64,000 nucleotides of DNA from Candidatus Nanopelagicales bacterium. GTDB taxonomy: Bacteria; Actinomycetota; Actinomycetes; S36-B12. Shown piece after piece: positions 18,715 to 28,638 of the stretch. Within the stretch, counting starts at the first letter, position 1; the number at the start of each line of letters is the position of its first letter. The notes below the pieces were generated by a model that searched no databases, was not told the origin of the DNA, and was given only the letters and a program-made list of their open reading frames with translations. Location: assembly GCA_028687755.1 (NCBI GenBank), contig JAQTZL010000002.1:274459-338458 (forward strand), read 5' to 3'. The position numbers were made by a program, and so were the translations under genes.

Positions 18715-18969
18715 ATGCCAACGACCCGTCAGCGCTACCAAATCACTGAGACCGATGCGCTAGCTGAGTGCCTAGATAAGGCTGCAGAAAAGTGGCCAGA
18801 CGTTGCGCGTTCAAAGTTGCTTGTGCAGCTCGCACTTGCTGGCGCTCAGGTGTCTTTCGAGAGTCCAGTTGAGCGGGCACTGAAAGTACAAGTTGCTTTG
18901 ACAAAGCTCCACGAAAGCCTCGGGGATCTTTACAAAGGCGTCACGGTCGAAGAGATTCGGGGGGAGTAG
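18715..18969 (+). CDS. Antitoxin-like protein (VapB type)
   Basis: 84 aa, small and mildly acidic, directly upstream of a PIN-domain gene. The N-terminus TTRQRYQITETDALAECLDKAAEKW looks like a ribbon-helix-helix-type DNA-binding start. The C-terminal part ends KGVTVEEIRGE and would wrap the toxin. Family membership is inferred from position, size and the operator palindrome at its promoter rather than from a diagnostic motif. Leaderless ATG start. Confidence 0.65.
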   Translation: MPTTRQRYQITETDALAECLDKAAEKWPDVARSKLLVQLALAGAQVSFESPVERALKVQVALTKLHESLGDLYKGVTVEEIRGE

Positions 18970-18974
18970 TCGCA

Positions 18975-19361
18975 ATGATCACCTTGGACACCAGCACCTT
19001 ATTGGCGATCCTCAATGTCGATGATCCGCATTCGCGATTGGCACAGATCGTGCTCGTTGCTTATCAGCCGCCGTTTTATGCTCACGAAGTTAATGTCGCT
19101 GAAACGTTAGTTCGCGCGATTGGTCATGAAACTCAACTCAGTGACATCAAGGCCTTTTATGACGAGTTCGTGGCGATTGTTGGGTCAGATGGTTTCGAGG
19201 GTGCGCTGAGAATTGCTGAAATTAGGGCAGCAAGTTCTCTCAAGATTCCTGATTGCTTCCCAATTGATGTCGCCGCCGAAACATCGAGAGTATTGGCTAC
19301 CTTCGATCAAAAGATGGCCGCGGCCGCCCGAGGCCTCGGGCTTGAAGTAGTGCCCATCTAA
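18975..19361 (+). CDS. PIN-domain toxin (VapC type)
   Basis: Predicted Mg-dependent ribonuclease of 128 aa. The PIN acidic quartet is visible: Asp5 in ITLDTST, Glu in VNVAETL (about 43), Asp in LKIPDCFPIDVA (about 93-98) and Asp in ATFDQKM (about 110). VapC enzymes cut tRNA or rRNA; the target here is unknown. The ATG lies 5 bp after the antitoxin stop, with GGGGAG overlapping that stop as ribosome site, so the pair is coupled. It stands directly in front of the hrcA operon. Confidence 0.82.
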   Translation: MITLDTSTLLAILNVDDPHSRLAQIVLVAYQPPFYAHEVNVAETLVRAIGHETQLSDIKAFYDEFVAIVGSDGFEGALRIAEIRAASSLKIPDCFPIDVAAETSRVLATFDQKMAAAARGLGLEVVPI

Positions 19362-19371
19362 CGCCGTAGGA

Positions 19372-19398
19372 TTGGCACTCAAGATTGCTGAGTGCTAA
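19372..19398 (+). promoter_or_regulatory. CIRCE heat-shock operator
   Basis: TTGGCACTC, a 9-nt spacer, then GAGTGCTAA: a 17/18 match to the CIRCE inverted repeat bound by HrcA. It lies 14 bp before the hrcA start, so hrcA-dnaJ and probably the genes behind them are autoregulated by HrcA. Confidence 0.93.
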
Positions 19399-19412
19399 CG
19401 CTGGAGGTGAGC

Positions 19413-20426
19413 ATGCTGGAGGACCGTCGCCTAGCTGTGCTGCGCGCCATCGTCGAGGATTACGTCTCCACGCACGAGCCCGTTGGTTCAAAGGCGCTCG
19501 TGGAGCGCCACAGCCTCGGCGTATCGCCCGCAACCATTCGCAATGACATGGCCGCCCTTGAAGATGAGGGCTACATCGCTCAGCCACACACCAGCGCTGG
19601 TCGCATCCCAACCGATCTTGGTTACCGCCTCTTTGTTGATCGCATTTCAGATGTGAAGCCAATGTCTGTTGGTGAACGTCGCGCAATTGAGCAGTTTCTG
19701 ACCGGAGCTGTCGATCTTGACGATGTCATGGTGCGCACTGTGCGCCTGCTTGCCCAAGTCACGCGTCAGGTCGCGTTGGTGCAGTACCCATCGTTGACTC
19801 GCAGCGCCGTTCGTCACGTTGAATTAATCCCAACGAGCGCCACTCGCTTGTTGCTCATTTTGATAGCCGACTCTGGCCGTATTGAACAACGCCAGATTGA
19901 CGTAGCCATTCCGATAACTGAACAAAACCTCAGCGATATTCGCGCGCGTTTGTTGAACGATGTCATGGGTCAGTCGTTCTCTTCACTTGCTGACATTTTG
20001 GAAACTTTCACTGAGCGTTGTGATCCAGAACTTCGTCGTGTAGCGGCTGCGGTTGTTGCAACGCTCCTTGATGCGGCAACTGAACATGTTGATGAGCGCA
20101 TCGTTATTGGCGGCACCGCTCACCTTGCTCGCTACGGCGAAGAGTTCCCGATTGCAATTCAGCCAGTGCTTGAAGCCCTTGAAGAACAAGTGGTGTTGAT
20201 GCGCTTGATGGGTGAAGCTACCAGCGGTGTGAGTGTGCGCATTGGTCAAGAAACCGAAGTTGAAGGTCTTGCCTCCACATCCGTTGTGACCACGCGTTAC
20301 GGGCGCCATGGTCAAGAGCTCGCATCACTTGGCGTTGTTGGCCCCACACATATGGATTACCCGGGCGCTATGCGCTCAGTACAAGCCGTTGCGCAATATG
20401 TCACTCGAATCCTTGAAGAACAGTGA
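19413..20426 (+). CDS. hrcA: Heat-inducible transcription repressor HrcA
   Basis: Winged-helix repressor of CIRCE-controlled chaperone genes, 337 aa. The N-terminal DNA-binding domain reads [22 protein letters not shown] with the HTH in [19 protein letters not shown], followed by [16 protein letters not shown]. The C-terminal GAF-like domain ends with [17 protein letters not shown] 19413 is preferred since GGAGGT lies just upstream and the upstream GTG at 19392 falls inside CIRCE. First gene of the long operon to uppS. Confidence 0.95.
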   Translation: MLEDRRLAVLRAIVEDYVSTHEPVGSKALVERHSLGVSPATIRNDMAALEDEGYIAQPHTSAGRIPTDLGYRLFVDRISDVKPMSVGERRAIEQFLTGAVDLDDVMVRTVRLLAQVTRQVALVQYPSLTRSAVRHVELIPTSATRLLLILIADSGRIEQRQIDVAIPITEQNLSDIRARLLNDVMGQSFSSLADILETFTERCDPELRRVAAAVVATLLDAATEHVDERIVIGGTAHLARYGEEFPIAIQPVLEALEEQVVLMRLMGEATSGVSVRIGQETEVEGLASTSVVTTRYGRHGQELASLGVVGPTHMDYPGAMRSVQAVAQYVTRILEEQ

Positions 20427-20434
20427 GTTGAACC

Positions 20435-21565
20435 TTGAGTACTGATTACTACGCACTGCTTGGCGTAGAAAAGAGCGCGACTCCCGACGAGATCAAGAAG
20501 GCTTATCGCAAACTTGCTCGTGAGTTGCACCCTGACGTCAACCCTGATCCTGCCGCGCAGGAAAAGTTCAAGACTGTTACCGCTGCTTACGAAGTTTTAA
20601 GTGACGCTGAAAAGCGCCAGATGTATGACATGGGTGGAGATCCTCGCCAAGGCGGTGCTGGCGGATTCCAGGGCGGCTTTGATTTCGGCGACATCATGGA
20701 CGCGTTCTTTGGTGGAGGTGGCGGTGGGCAACGAGGTCCACGTACTCGCGCACGCCGCGGTCAAGATGCCTTAATTCGTTTGCAAATTGATCTACAAACA
20801 GCTGTCTTTGGCGCAACCCGCGATATCACGGTCGATACTGCAATTGCTTGCGGCGCATGCACAGGCACTGGCATGGATGGCGATAGCGAGCCAGTGGTGT
20901 GTGCCATGTGTAAAGGTCGAGGTGAGTTGCAGCAGATGCAGCGTTCCTTTATTGGCAATGTGATGACGTCACGTCAATGCCCGAACTGCGACGGCGTTGG
21001 CACCACCATTCCGCACCCATGCCATGAGTGTGCGGGTGCGGGTCGTGTGCGCTCACGATCAACGAAAACGATTCAGATCCCTGCAGGTGTTGATACGGGA
21101 ACACGTATCAAACTCACTGGAGAAGGTGAAGCCGGACCAAATGGTGGTCCAATTGCTGACCTTTACATCGAGATCATTCAAATTGAGCACCCAGTATTTG
21201 AACGTCACGGCGATGAGTTGCACTGTGCAGTCGAAGTTCCGATGACTTCGGCTGCGCTGGGGGCGACTATCACGTTGAACACTCTTGATGGCGAAGAGAA
21301 GCTGGATGTTCGCCCCGGCACTCAATCAGGGGAACAGCTCGTTCTTCGTGGCAAGGGCGCTGCGCGATTGCGCGGCGGGCAACGTGGCGATTTGCACGTG
21401 CACCTTGAAGTTCGCGTACCGACAAATCTTGATGCTGAACAAACCGAACTTCTCAAGAAACTTGCTGACCTGCGTTCTGAAGATGCAGTGCGAGTCAGCG
21501 GTGAGCAAGACGAAAATAGTGGCGGCCTGTTCTCGCGCTTAAAGGATGCGTTTAACCAAAAGTGA
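20435..21565 (+). CDS. dnaJ: Chaperone DnaJ
   Basis: Type I J-domain co-chaperone of DnaK, 376 aa. The J domain at the N-terminus has the HPD motif in [11 protein letters not shown] Gly/Phe-rich region ([11 protein letters not shown]) and four CxxCxGxG zinc repeats follow ([32 protein letters not shown]), then the C-terminal substrate domain. It starts with TTG; no better start is available. It sits next to hrcA and away from dnaK-grpE, as the second dnaJ paralogue does in many actinobacteria. Overlaps rsmE by 4 bp. Confidence 0.94.
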   Translation: MSTDYYALLGVEKSATPDEIKKAYRKLARELHPDVNPDPAAQEKFKTVTAAYEVLSDAEKRQMYDMGGDPRQGGAGGFQGGFDFGDIMDAFFGGGGGGQRGPRTRARRGQDALIRLQIDLQTAVFGATRDITVDTAIACGACTGTGMDGDSEPVVCAMCKGRGELQQMQRSFIGNVMTSRQCPNCDGVGTTIPHPCHECAGAGRVRSRSTKTIQIPAGVDTGTRIKLTGEGEAGPNGGPIADLYIEIIQIEHPVFERHGDELHCAVEVPMTSAALGATITLNTLDGEEKLDVRPGTQSGEQLVLRGKGAARLRGGQRGDLHVHLEVRVPTNLDAEQTELLKKLADLRSEDAVRVSGEQDENSGGLFSRLKDAFNQK

Positions 21566-22323
21566 CACCACCACTGCTGTTTGTTTCTGACCTCGCTGGC
21601 GTAGCCGTTGGCGATCAGATTGCATTGCCAACTCAAGAGGCTCGACATGCTGCAGCGGCCTTGCGCATGAGCACGGGAGAAATTCTTTTCGTTGCTGACG
21701 GTCAAGGTCATCGTGCTCAAGGCCGAGCCATTGTCGAAGGCAACGATGTCACCGTTGATGTCACATCAGTTGAGGCAATCAAGCGCCCAAACCCAACCTT
21801 CACCGTGGTGCAGGCATTGGCGAAAGGTGATCATGGCGAGCTGGCGATCGATCTGATGACCCAGGTTGGCGTTGATCGGATCATCCCTTGGTCGGCCTCA
21901 CGGTCGATTGTTCAATGGAAGGGTGATCGCGCTGAGAAGTCGCTCACGAAATGGCAGCTGGCGGCTAAAGCTGCAACTAAGCAGTCACGTCAGGCTTGGA
22001 GTCCAGAGATTTCGCAAGCGCTGAGCACCAAGGAAATTCTTGCGCTTATTCCAAATTTCACTGCCACCTTCATTTTGCATGAAACGGCCAGACATCCGCT
22101 GGCTGGCGCTGCGTTGCCAAGTTCAGGCGAGATTTGCTTGATCGTTGGCCCGGAAGGCGGAATTTCAGACGAGGAAGTTGCAGCCTTTGAAGCCGCTGGC
22201 GCGCAGGTTGTCTCGTTAGGGGATTCAGTGCTGCGGGCATCCCTTGCTGGCGCCATTGGGGTGGGCGTTCTCAGCACTCGCCTTCGTTGGGCCCATGCAC
22301 CTTCACAAAACGTGGAAGGATGA
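21562..22323 (+). CDS. rsmE: 16S rRNA (uracil1498-N3)-methyltransferase
   Basis: SPOUT-class methyltransferase of 253 aa that methylates U1498 of 16S rRNA using SAM. An N-terminal PUA-like domain (to about 75) is followed by the trefoil-knot domain with the SAM segments [22 protein letters not shown] and [12 protein letters not shown] start overlaps the dnaJ stop. Adjacent to dnaJ as in many bacteria. Confidence 0.92.
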   Translation: MTPPLLFVSDLAGVAVGDQIALPTQEARHAAAALRMSTGEILFVADGQGHRAQGRAIVEGNDVTVDVTSVEAIKRPNPTFTVVQALAKGDHGELAIDLMTQVGVDRIIPWSASRSIVQWKGDRAEKSLTKWQLAAKAATKQSRQAWSPEISQALSTKEILALIPNFTATFILHETARHPLAGAALPSSGEICLIVGPEGGISDEEVAAFEAAGAQVVSLGDSVLRASLAGAIGVGVLSTRLRWAHAPSQNVEG

Positions 22324-22670
22324 GGTTTGTGAGTGATTGCTTGTTCTGTCGCATCGTGGCTGGCGAAATACCGGCCGATGTCGTTATGCGAACCGACGAA
22401 GTTGTTGCCTTCCGAGATATCAACCCGCAGGCTCCAGTTCACGTTCTCGTGATTCCGGTTGATCACCATGCCAATGTGGCCGAACTTTCTGCCAATGCAC
22501 CACACCTCACCGCCAAGGTGCTAGATGCTGCAGCCGCAGTAGCCGCGCAAGAGGGTCTTGGCGATCAGTTCCGATTGGTCTTCAATACCGGAGCAGAAGT
22601 TGGGCAATCAGTTTTTCATGTGCATGGGCATGTGTTAGGCGGAAGGGATTTCACATGGCCACCGGGGTAA
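22320..22670 (+). CDS. HIT family protein (HINT-like)
   Basis: Histidine-triad nucleotide-binding protein of 116 aa, probably a purine nucleoside phosphoramidase. It has CLFCRIVAGEIPADVV near the N-terminus and the triad motif HVHGHVLGG near the C-terminus. The ATG overlaps the rsmE stop; GTG 22329 is an alternative start, leaving the conserved part intact. Within the hrcA-uppS operon. The natural substrate is not known. Confidence 0.9.
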   Translation: MRFVSDCLFCRIVAGEIPADVVMRTDEVVAFRDINPQAPVHVLVIPVDHHANVAELSANAPHLTAKVLDAAAAVAAQEGLGDQFRLVFNTGAEVGQSVFHVHGHVLGGRDFTWPPG

Positions 22671-22674
22671 GCGC

Positions 22675-23655
22675 ATGAGTATTCCAACACCGAAGCCTCG
22701 TTCAGAAGCACGCATCACCATTCCCAACTCGCAGCCAATGGTTGCTCTGCTTGGTACGAGTGACGCCTACCTACGTTTGATCGAAGCTGCATTTCCTGCT
22801 GTTGACATCTTGGTTCGCGGTAATGAAATTGTGATGGCCGGTGATCCCATTGAATTGGGAATTGCGGAAACATTGCTCGGCGAAATGATGGCCGTTTTGC
22901 GCACAGGTCAGTCGTTGACACCAGAAACCGTGGAACGCAGCATTGCACTCCTTCGTAGCGGTTCAAGCCCAACTGAAGTATTGACCCAAAATATTCTGAG
23001 TAATCGTGGTCGCACGATCCGTGCGAAAACCTTGAATCAGAAGCGTTACGTCGATGCGATCGATAACAACACCATTGTGTTTGGCATCGGGCCTGCGGGA
23101 ACTGGCAAGACTTACTTAGCTATGGCAAAGGCAGTCCAAGCTTTACAGGCAAAGAAAGTCACTCGCATTATTCTGACGCGCCCAGCTGTTGAAGCAGGCG
23201 AACGCCTTGGCTTCTTGCCGGGAACATTGTCGGAAAAGATTGATCCATACTTGCGCCCGCTCTACGACGCGCTGCACGACATGATTGACCCAGAATCAAT
23301 TCCACGGTTGATCACAACGGGCACCATTGAAGTTGCGCCCCTTGCATACATGCGAGGCCGCACACTCAACGATGCATTCATCATTCTCGATGAAGCTCAA
23401 AACACTTCAGCAGAGCAAATGAAGATGTTCCTGACGCGTCTTGGCTTTGGTTCCACCATGGTGATCACTGGTGACGTGACCCAGGTCGACTTACCTGGTG
23501 GCGTTACCAGTGGCTTGCGAGTCGTGAGCGAAATTCTTGAAGGCGTTGATGATGTTTCATTCTGTCGCTTGAGTGCCGGAGACGTAGTGCGCCATAAGTT
23601 GGTCGGTCGCATCGTTGAGGCCTATGACCGCTACGACCTGTATCGGCAAGCATGA
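22675..23655 (+). CDS. phoH: PhoH-like ATPase
   Basis: Predicted RNA-related P-loop ATPase of 326 aa. An N-terminal domain (about 20-100) precedes the PhoH core with Walker A GPAGTGKTYLA, the motif TRPAVEAGERLGFLPG and Walker B FIILDEAQN. Its position directly before ybeY is strongly conserved and suggests a role in RNA processing or ribosome maturation. It overlaps ybeY by 4 bp. Confidence 0.92.
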   Translation: MSIPTPKPRSEARITIPNSQPMVALLGTSDAYLRLIEAAFPAVDILVRGNEIVMAGDPIELGIAETLLGEMMAVLRTGQSLTPETVERSIALLRSGSSPTEVLTQNILSNRGRTIRAKTLNQKRYVDAIDNNTIVFGIGPAGTGKTYLAMAKAVQALQAKKVTRIILTRPAVEAGERLGFLPGTLSEKIDPYLRPLYDALHDMIDPESIPRLITTGTIEVAPLAYMRGRTLNDAFIILDEAQNTSAEQMKMFLTRLGFGSTMVITGDVTQVDLPGGVTSGLRVVSEILEGVDDVSFCRLSAGDVVRHKLVGRIVEAYDRYDLYRQA

Positions 23656-24113
23656 CCCTCACGCTTGAAAACGAGACCGACTACATCGTTGATCTCCAAA
23701 CCCTTGAACAGCAGGCACGATTCCTCATCGGTGCTCTTCGACTTCATCCAGAAGTTGAGTTATCGATCACCATGATCGATACAGATGAAATGGAATCCCT
23801 CCATGTCGAGTGGATGGACGAGCCTGGTGCCACTGACATTTTGTCGTTCCCTATGGATGAACTGCGTCCAGCTGATGAGCCAGTTGAAGGTGTGCTTGGC
23901 GACATCGTGATCTGCCCAGCATTCGTTGAGTCTGAAGTGCAATCCCATGGAATGGCCTTGCCTGAGCGCATTGAATTTCTCCTTGTGCACGGAATGTTGC
24001 ACCTGATCGGTTATGACCATGCCACCCAAGAGGAATACGACGCTATGTTTGCTTTTCAAGACGAACTTTTAGCGCAATGGAAATCAGTGAATCAGGGGAG
24101 CGAACGTGGCTAG
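23652..24113 (+). CDS. ybeY: Endoribonuclease YbeY
   Basis: Single-strand-specific metal-dependent RNase of 153 aa acting in 16S rRNA 3'-end maturation and rRNA quality control. The zinc motif is HGMLHLIGYDH, with three His. The conserved GATDILSFPMDE segment is present. The ATG overlaps the phoH stop. Overlaps the next gene by 8 bp. Confidence 0.93.
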   Translation: MTLTLENETDYIVDLQTLEQQARFLIGALRLHPEVELSITMIDTDEMESLHVEWMDEPGATDILSFPMDELRPADEPVEGVLGDIVICPAFVESEVQSHGMALPERIEFLLVHGMLHLIGYDHATQEEYDAMFAFQDELLAQWKSVNQGSERG

Positions 24114-25407
24114 TGCCTGGTTAATCGCTTTGGCGGTAGTGCTGGTGGTGTGTGCCGGTTTCTTAGTCAGCATGGAAACTGCGATTGGCCGCGTTTCGCG
24201 CTCCCGCATTGAAGAAATTCGCAAAGAAAAGCCGAAGGCGGCCGATCGACTCCTGCGTTTACTTGAAGACCGTGCTCGCTATGTGAACGTGCTGCTCTTC
24301 CTTTCCACTGTTGCGACAGTGGGAGCAACCGTTATCGCAAGTTACGTATGCGTTGACACCCTCGCTCTTGGGCACGGCTGGTCTGTTGGTGGCGCACTCC
24401 TTACTGCTCTGGTGATCATGGTGGTGGTTTCGTATGTAGCGCTGGGAGTGGCTCCGCGCACGCTCGGTCGACAACATGCTGATCGCATTGCCTTACGTTC
24501 TGCCGGACTCATTCGCGGGCTTGCCACAATTTTGGGGCCAATTACGACTTTGCTGATTGTTTTAGGTAATGCGCTCACCCCAGGCAAGGGATACCGAGAG
24601 GGTCCCTTCGCTTCGCAAGCCGAGCTGCGCGAGCTTGTTGACCTTGCTGAAGCCGATGACCTCATCGAAGACGATGAACGTCAAATGATTCATTCAGTGT
24701 TCGAGTTGGGTGACACTTTTGCTCGTGAAGTCATGGTGCCGCGCACTGAAATGGTCGTGATCGAGAGATCCAAAACCTTGCGGCAAGGTCTCTCGCTGGG
24801 TTTGCGTTCTGGTTTCAGCCGAATTCCGGTGATCGGCGAAAATGCAGATGACATTGTTGGTGTGATCTACCTGAAGGATCTCGTTCGCCGGGTATTTGAT
24901 CATCGCGAGGCTGAAGATGGCGAACGAGTTGAATCACTCATGCGCTCGGTGTTCTTTGTTCCGGACAGCAAGGCTGTTGATGAACTCCTCAAAGACATGC
25001 AAGCAGCGCGTGTTCACCTGGCGATTGCTGTTGATGAATATGGCGGCACTGCTGGTTTGGTAACCATTGAAGACATTCTGGAAGAAATTGTCGGAGAAAT
25101 CGCTGACGAGTACGACACCGAAATGCCTGAAGTCACTGAACTGGATAGCGGTAGTTACCGGATCAGTTCACGCATGCATGTTGACGATGTTGCGGAGTTG
25201 TTGTCAATCGAAATTGATGCAGACGAAGAAGGAATCGACACAGTTCTTGGCTTAATGGCCAAGCGTCTAGGGCGAGTTGCAATTTCTGGTTCCTCAATTA
25301 CTGAAGCTGGCTACACGTTCACCGCTGAAACCTCAGGTGGTCGACGAAATCGCGTGAGCTCAATTCGGGTTGACCCGGTGGTGGTCGAAGAGAGTGACGA
25401 AGCGTGA
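24106..25407 (+). CDS. CNNM/CorC-type membrane protein with CBS domains
   Basis: 433 aa hemolysin-C/CorC family protein, probably linked to Mg2+ or other divalent cation efflux. An N-terminal DUF21/CNNM membrane domain has about four helices (to about residue 160) and begins SAWLIALAVVLVVCAGFLVS. A CBS pair follows (about 205-330, with VMVPRTEMV and IAVDEYGGTAGLVTIEDILEEIVGEI). The C-terminal CorC_HlyC domain ends the protein. GTG start. Location between ybeY and era is common in Gram-positive bacteria. Confidence 0.88.
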   Translation: MASAWLIALAVVLVVCAGFLVSMETAIGRVSRSRIEEIRKEKPKAADRLLRLLEDRARYVNVLLFLSTVATVGATVIASYVCVDTLALGHGWSVGGALLTALVIMVVVSYVALGVAPRTLGRQHADRIALRSAGLIRGLATILGPITTLLIVLGNALTPGKGYREGPFASQAELRELVDLAEADDLIEDDERQMIHSVFELGDTFAREVMVPRTEMVVIERSKTLRQGLSLGLRSGFSRIPVIGENADDIVGVIYLKDLVRRVFDHREAEDGERVESLMRSVFFVPDSKAVDELLKDMQAARVHLAIAVDEYGGTAGLVTIEDILEEIVGEIADEYDTEMPEVTELDSGSYRISSRMHVDDVAELLSIEIDADEEGIDTVLGLMAKRLGRVAISGSSITEAGYTFTAETSGGRRNRVSSIRVDPVVVEESDEA

Positions 25408-25733
25408 GTGAGCTGAGTGCGGAAGATGCCAAGTTAGTGACCTTGGCTCGTGGTGCTCGCGGCCGCATTGGCGCAACCCAAGGCGCTGCTGTGCGCGATG
25501 AAATGGGTCGCACCTATGCAGGTGCCACTGTTGATCGTCCGAATCTGAAGCTCTCAGCCCTTGAGTTAGCAGTCGCACAGGCAATAGCCGCTGGCGCAAC
25601 TGGTCTGGAATGTGCGGTTGTTGTAGGCGGAACAGATATCGATGCGGCTTGTGTCGTTGATCTTGGTGGAAACGGAGTCCCGGTGTTGCTGTGTGCACCT
25701 GACGGCTCCGTTCAAGAGCGGCGGGAGTCGTAA
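25404..25733 (+). CDS. Cytidine-deaminase-fold protein lacking catalytic motifs
   Basis: 109 aa. Its pattern (KLVTLARGARGRIGATQGAAVRDEMGRTYAGATVD, then SALELAVAQAIAAGA) follows the cytidine deaminase fold. However, the zinc motif (H/C)AE is replaced by SALELAV and no PCxxC is present. Small proteins like this stand before era in other actinobacteria. It overlaps the upstream gene by 4 bp and era by 1 bp (TAATG). Function unknown; a catalytically dead partner or a changed enzyme are both possible. Confidence 0.65.
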   Translation: MSELSAEDAKLVTLARGARGRIGATQGAAVRDEMGRTYAGATVDRPNLKLSALELAVAQAIAAGATGLECAVVVGGTDIDAACVVDLGGNGVPVLLCAPDGSVQERRES

Positions 25734-26647
25734 TGGAGCATCACAGTGGGTTTGTTTCGATCGTTGGCCGCCCAAACGTAGGCAAGTCAACGCTGACCAA
25801 CCGCATCATTGGTCAAAAGATCGCGATCATGTCTTCGCGGCCGCAAACCACGCGTCGCATCATTCGAGGCATTCTCACTACTGAAGATGCGCAATTGATT
25901 TTGGTTGATACACCGGGCTTACATCGCCCGCGCACGCTTTTGGGCGAGCGCCTCAATGATCAGGTTCGCGAAACTTGGGCAACAGTTGATGCAATTGGTT
26001 TGTGCTTGCCAGCTGACGAACAGATTGGGCCGGGCGATCGATTCATTGCTGGCCAGATCGTGGAGCTTGGTAACAAGCCAATCGTGGTGATCGTGACCAA
26101 GGCGGACAAGGTCAATCGTGAAGCTTTGGCGGAGCGTTTATTGGATGCGCAACTCTTGGGTGAACAGCTCGGGGTTTCCTGGGCTTCGATTATTCCGGTG
26201 TCGTCAAATAATGGTGAAAACATTGACGAACTAGTGGCAGTTTTCACCAAACTGTTGCCGGTTGGGCCAGATCTTTATATCGACGGTGAAGTCACTGATG
26301 AGCCGCTAGAAATCATGATTGCCGAGCTCATTCGTGAAGCAGCACTTGAAGGTGTGGAAGACGAATTGCCACACTCCATTGCTGTCACGATTGAGGAAAT
26401 GAGTGAGCGCGAAGATCGCCCGGCGGATAAACCAATGATGGATATTCACGCGAATCTCTTCGTTGAGCGCGATAGTCAAAAGGGCATCATCATCGGTAAG
26501 GGTGGATCTCGTTTGAAGCATGTTGGTGCGAAGTCGCGACAAGGCATTGAGCATTTAGTAGGCATGCCCGTGTATCTCAATATTCGGGTGAAGGTGGCTA
26601 AGGATTGGCAAAAGAATCCAAAGCAGCTGCGAAAGCTTGGGTTCTAA
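25733..26647 (+). CDS. era: GTPase Era
   Basis: Essential ribosome assembly GTPase of 304 aa that binds 16S rRNA near its 3' end. The GTPase domain shows GRPNVGKSTL, DTPGLHRPRT and TKADKVN. The C-terminal KH domain is marked by GIIIGKGGSRLKHVGAKSR. Proximity to ybeY fits a shared role in 16S 3'-end maturation. ATG start overlaps the preceding stop by 1 bp. Confidence 0.96.
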   Translation: MEHHSGFVSIVGRPNVGKSTLTNRIIGQKIAIMSSRPQTTRRIIRGILTTEDAQLILVDTPGLHRPRTLLGERLNDQVRETWATVDAIGLCLPADEQIGPGDRFIAGQIVELGNKPIVVIVTKADKVNREALAERLLDAQLLGEQLGVSWASIIPVSSNNGENIDELVAVFTKLLPVGPDLYIDGEVTDEPLEIMIAELIREAALEGVEDELPHSIAVTIEEMSEREDRPADKPMMDIHANLFVERDSQKGIIIGKGGSRLKHVGAKSRQGIEHLVGMPVYLNIRVKVAKDWQKNPKQLRKLGF

Positions 26648-26702
26648 GAGCAACCTAGGCGTGGCAGCCCTGTGAGGGGAACTTGTCAGAACACAATGTC
26701 CT

Positions 26703-27452
26703 GTGCCGCTTTATCGTGACGAAGCCATCGTGCTGCGCACCCAAAAACTGGGTGAAGCCGATCGCATTGTCACGCTCTTAACCAGAAACAACGGTCGAGT
26801 CCGCGCAGTTGCGCGAGGAGTGCGTAAAACTTCAAGTCGAATTGGTGCTCGCCTTGAACCCTTTAGTCATGTTGACGTGCAGTTCTATGAAGGTCGCAAC
26901 CTCGACAATATTTCGCAGGTAGAAATCATCGATCCGCATGGAGCGCATCTCACCAGCGATTACGGGCGATGGACCACGGCCAATGCGATGGTGGAAACAG
27001 CAGAGCGCTTAACTCCTGTCGAACGAGAGCCGTCGGTGCAGCAATACGTGCTCTTGCTTTCAGGACTGCGATCCCTTGTTTCCGGTGAACACGATGCACC
27101 ATTGATCTTGGATGCCTACCTCCTTCGCTCGCTCTCAATTGCCGGTTGGTCACCATCCTTTGACGAATGCGCACGTTGTGGAACCGCTGGGCCGCATCGA
27201 GCCTTTTCGGTCACCGGCGGCGGCATGGTGTGTAGTGAGTGTCGCCCGCCAGGCTCGGCTACCCCTTCCATTGCTGCCGTGGCTCTTCTTGCTGCATTGC
27301 TGAGTGGAGACTGGTCCGTTGCTGATTCCAGCGAAGTGAGAGAACGTCGCGAAGCCAGCGGACTTGTGGCAGCCTTCCTGCAGTGGCACCTTGAGCGTGG
27401 CTTGAGATCATTGCCCCTTGTTGACCGTGACGATCGAAAGCTTGGTTCATGA
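26703..27452 (+). CDS. recO: DNA repair protein RecO
   Basis: Recombination mediator of 249 aa that loads RecA together with RecR. An N-terminal OB fold ([20 protein letters not shown] and [14 protein letters not shown]) is followed by a helical domain with a zinc finger (CARCG and CSEC). GTG start 55 bp after era, preceded by CACAAT 5 nt upstream, a weak version of the leaderless pattern. Overlaps uppS by 4 bp. Confidence 0.92.
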   Translation: MPLYRDEAIVLRTQKLGEADRIVTLLTRNNGRVRAVARGVRKTSSRIGARLEPFSHVDVQFYEGRNLDNISQVEIIDPHGAHLTSDYGRWTTANAMVETAERLTPVEREPSVQQYVLLLSGLRSLVSGEHDAPLILDAYLLRSLSIAGWSPSFDECARCGTAGPHRAFSVTGGGMVCSECRPPGSATPSIAAVALLAALLSGDWSVADSSEVRERREASGLVAAFLQWHLERGLRSLPLVDRDDRKLGS

Positions 27453-28237
27453 AGAAGCAGTTACGCCTGCCACCTGAGCATCCAACGGGTGTGAAGCCAC
27501 CGAAGTTGCAGTCAGAGTTAATTCCTAAGCACGTAGCGATTGTCATGGACGGCAATGGTCGTTGGGCTAAGGAGCGCGGATTGCCGCGCACGGCTGGGCA
27601 CGAACAAGGTGAAGCAGCGCTTCTTGATTGTGTGCATGGTGCTTTGGAACTTGGCATTGGTCATATTTCTGCCTATGCCTTCTCAACTGAGAATTGGAAG
27701 CGATCACCTGAAGAGGTGCGTTTCCTGATGGGCTTCAACCGTGATGTGATTCGCCGCCGTCGCGATGAAATGAATGAGATGGGCGTGCGTATTCGTTGGG
27801 CTGGGCGCCGGCCGAAACTGTGGGCCAGTGTGATCAAGGAACTTGAAGAAGCTGAAGCACTCACAGCAAAGAACAAGAAGTTGACGTTGACCATGTGTGT
27901 GAATTACGGCGGCCGTGCTGAAATAGCCGATGCTGCAGCCGCAATGGCGCGCGATGTGAAGTCAGGAAAACTCAATCCGGAAAAAATCGACGAGCGAATG
28001 TTTCATCGCTATCTAGATGAGCCGGATATGCCAGATGTTGATCTCTTCGTGAGATCTTCGGGTGAGCAACGCACCAGTAATTTCCTGTTGTGGCAATCTG
28101 CGTATGCAGAACTGGTATTCCTTGACACCCTGTGGCCTGATTTTGATCGGCGCCACCTGTGGCATGCGTGTGAAGTGTTTGCTTCACGTGACCGTCGTTA
28201 TGGCGGTGCAGTGCCAAATCACCTGCCGCCGAAGTAA
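27449..28237 (+). CDS. uppS: Isoprenyl transferase (undecaprenyl/decaprenyl diphosphate synthase)
   Basis: Cis-prenyltransferase of 262 aa making the long polyprenyl diphosphate carrier for cell-wall synthesis. Active-site segment [25 protein letters not shown] with the catalytic Asp; C-terminal [23 protein letters not shown] binds the IPP diphosphate. Chain length (C50 or C55) cannot be read. ATG overlaps the recO stop; last gene of the long operon and convergent with zur. Confidence 0.93.
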   Translation: MKKQLRLPPEHPTGVKPPKLQSELIPKHVAIVMDGNGRWAKERGLPRTAGHEQGEAALLDCVHGALELGIGHISAYAFSTENWKRSPEEVRFLMGFNRDVIRRRRDEMNEMGVRIRWAGRRPKLWASVIKELEEAEALTAKNKKLTLTMCVNYGGRAEIADAAAAMARDVKSGKLNPEKIDERMFHRYLDEPDMPDVDLFVRSSGEQRTSNFLLWQSAYAELVFLDTLWPDFDRRHLWHACEVFASRDRRYGGAVPNHLPPK

Positions 28238-28248
28238 CAGCGGCAAAA

Positions 28249-28638
28249 CTAGCGCGAGCATTGGGCGCAGAGCCCAAAGAGTTCCATAGTGTGGCTTACT
28301 TCAGTAAATCCATGGGTAGATGCCACTTCGTCAGCCCAACGCTCAACTGTTGGTCCGGTAATTTCAACGGTTTTGCCACATTGACGGCACACTAAATGGT
28401 GGTGATGCACGTTGCTGCATTTGCGATACACCGCCTCGCCATCATCGCTCGTGATGGAATCAACCTCACCGGCATCGGCCAGTGATTGCAAGGCGCGATA
28501 CACGGTGGTTAAGCCAATAGATTCGCCGCGCCCTCGTAACTCATCGTGAATTTGTTGAGCAGATCGAAAGTCATCAAGGTCAGTGAGGAGTTCGGCAACT
28601 GCCGTGCGTTGCTTGGTTTGACGCTGCGGGACACTCAT
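28249..28638 (-). CDS. zur: Zinc uptake regulator, Fur family
   Basis: Fur-family repressor of 129 aa. An N-terminal winged helix (TKQRTAVAELLTDLDDFRSAQQIHDELR, then IGLTTVYRALQSL) precedes a metal-binding domain with the HHHHLVCRQC and LCAQC Cys pairs that hold structural zinc. Its place as last gene of znuA-znuC-znuB-zur, overlapping znuB by 4 bp, and the Zur-type box upstream of znuA identify it as Zur rather than an iron Fur. It therefore also controls itself. Confidence 0.92.
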   Translation of the reverse strand: MSVPQRQTKQRTAVAELLTDLDDFRSAQQIHDELRGRGESIGLTTVYRALQSLADAGEVDSITSDDGEAVYRKCSNVHHHHLVCRQCGKTVEITGPTVERWADEVASTHGFTEVSHTMELFGLCAQCSR

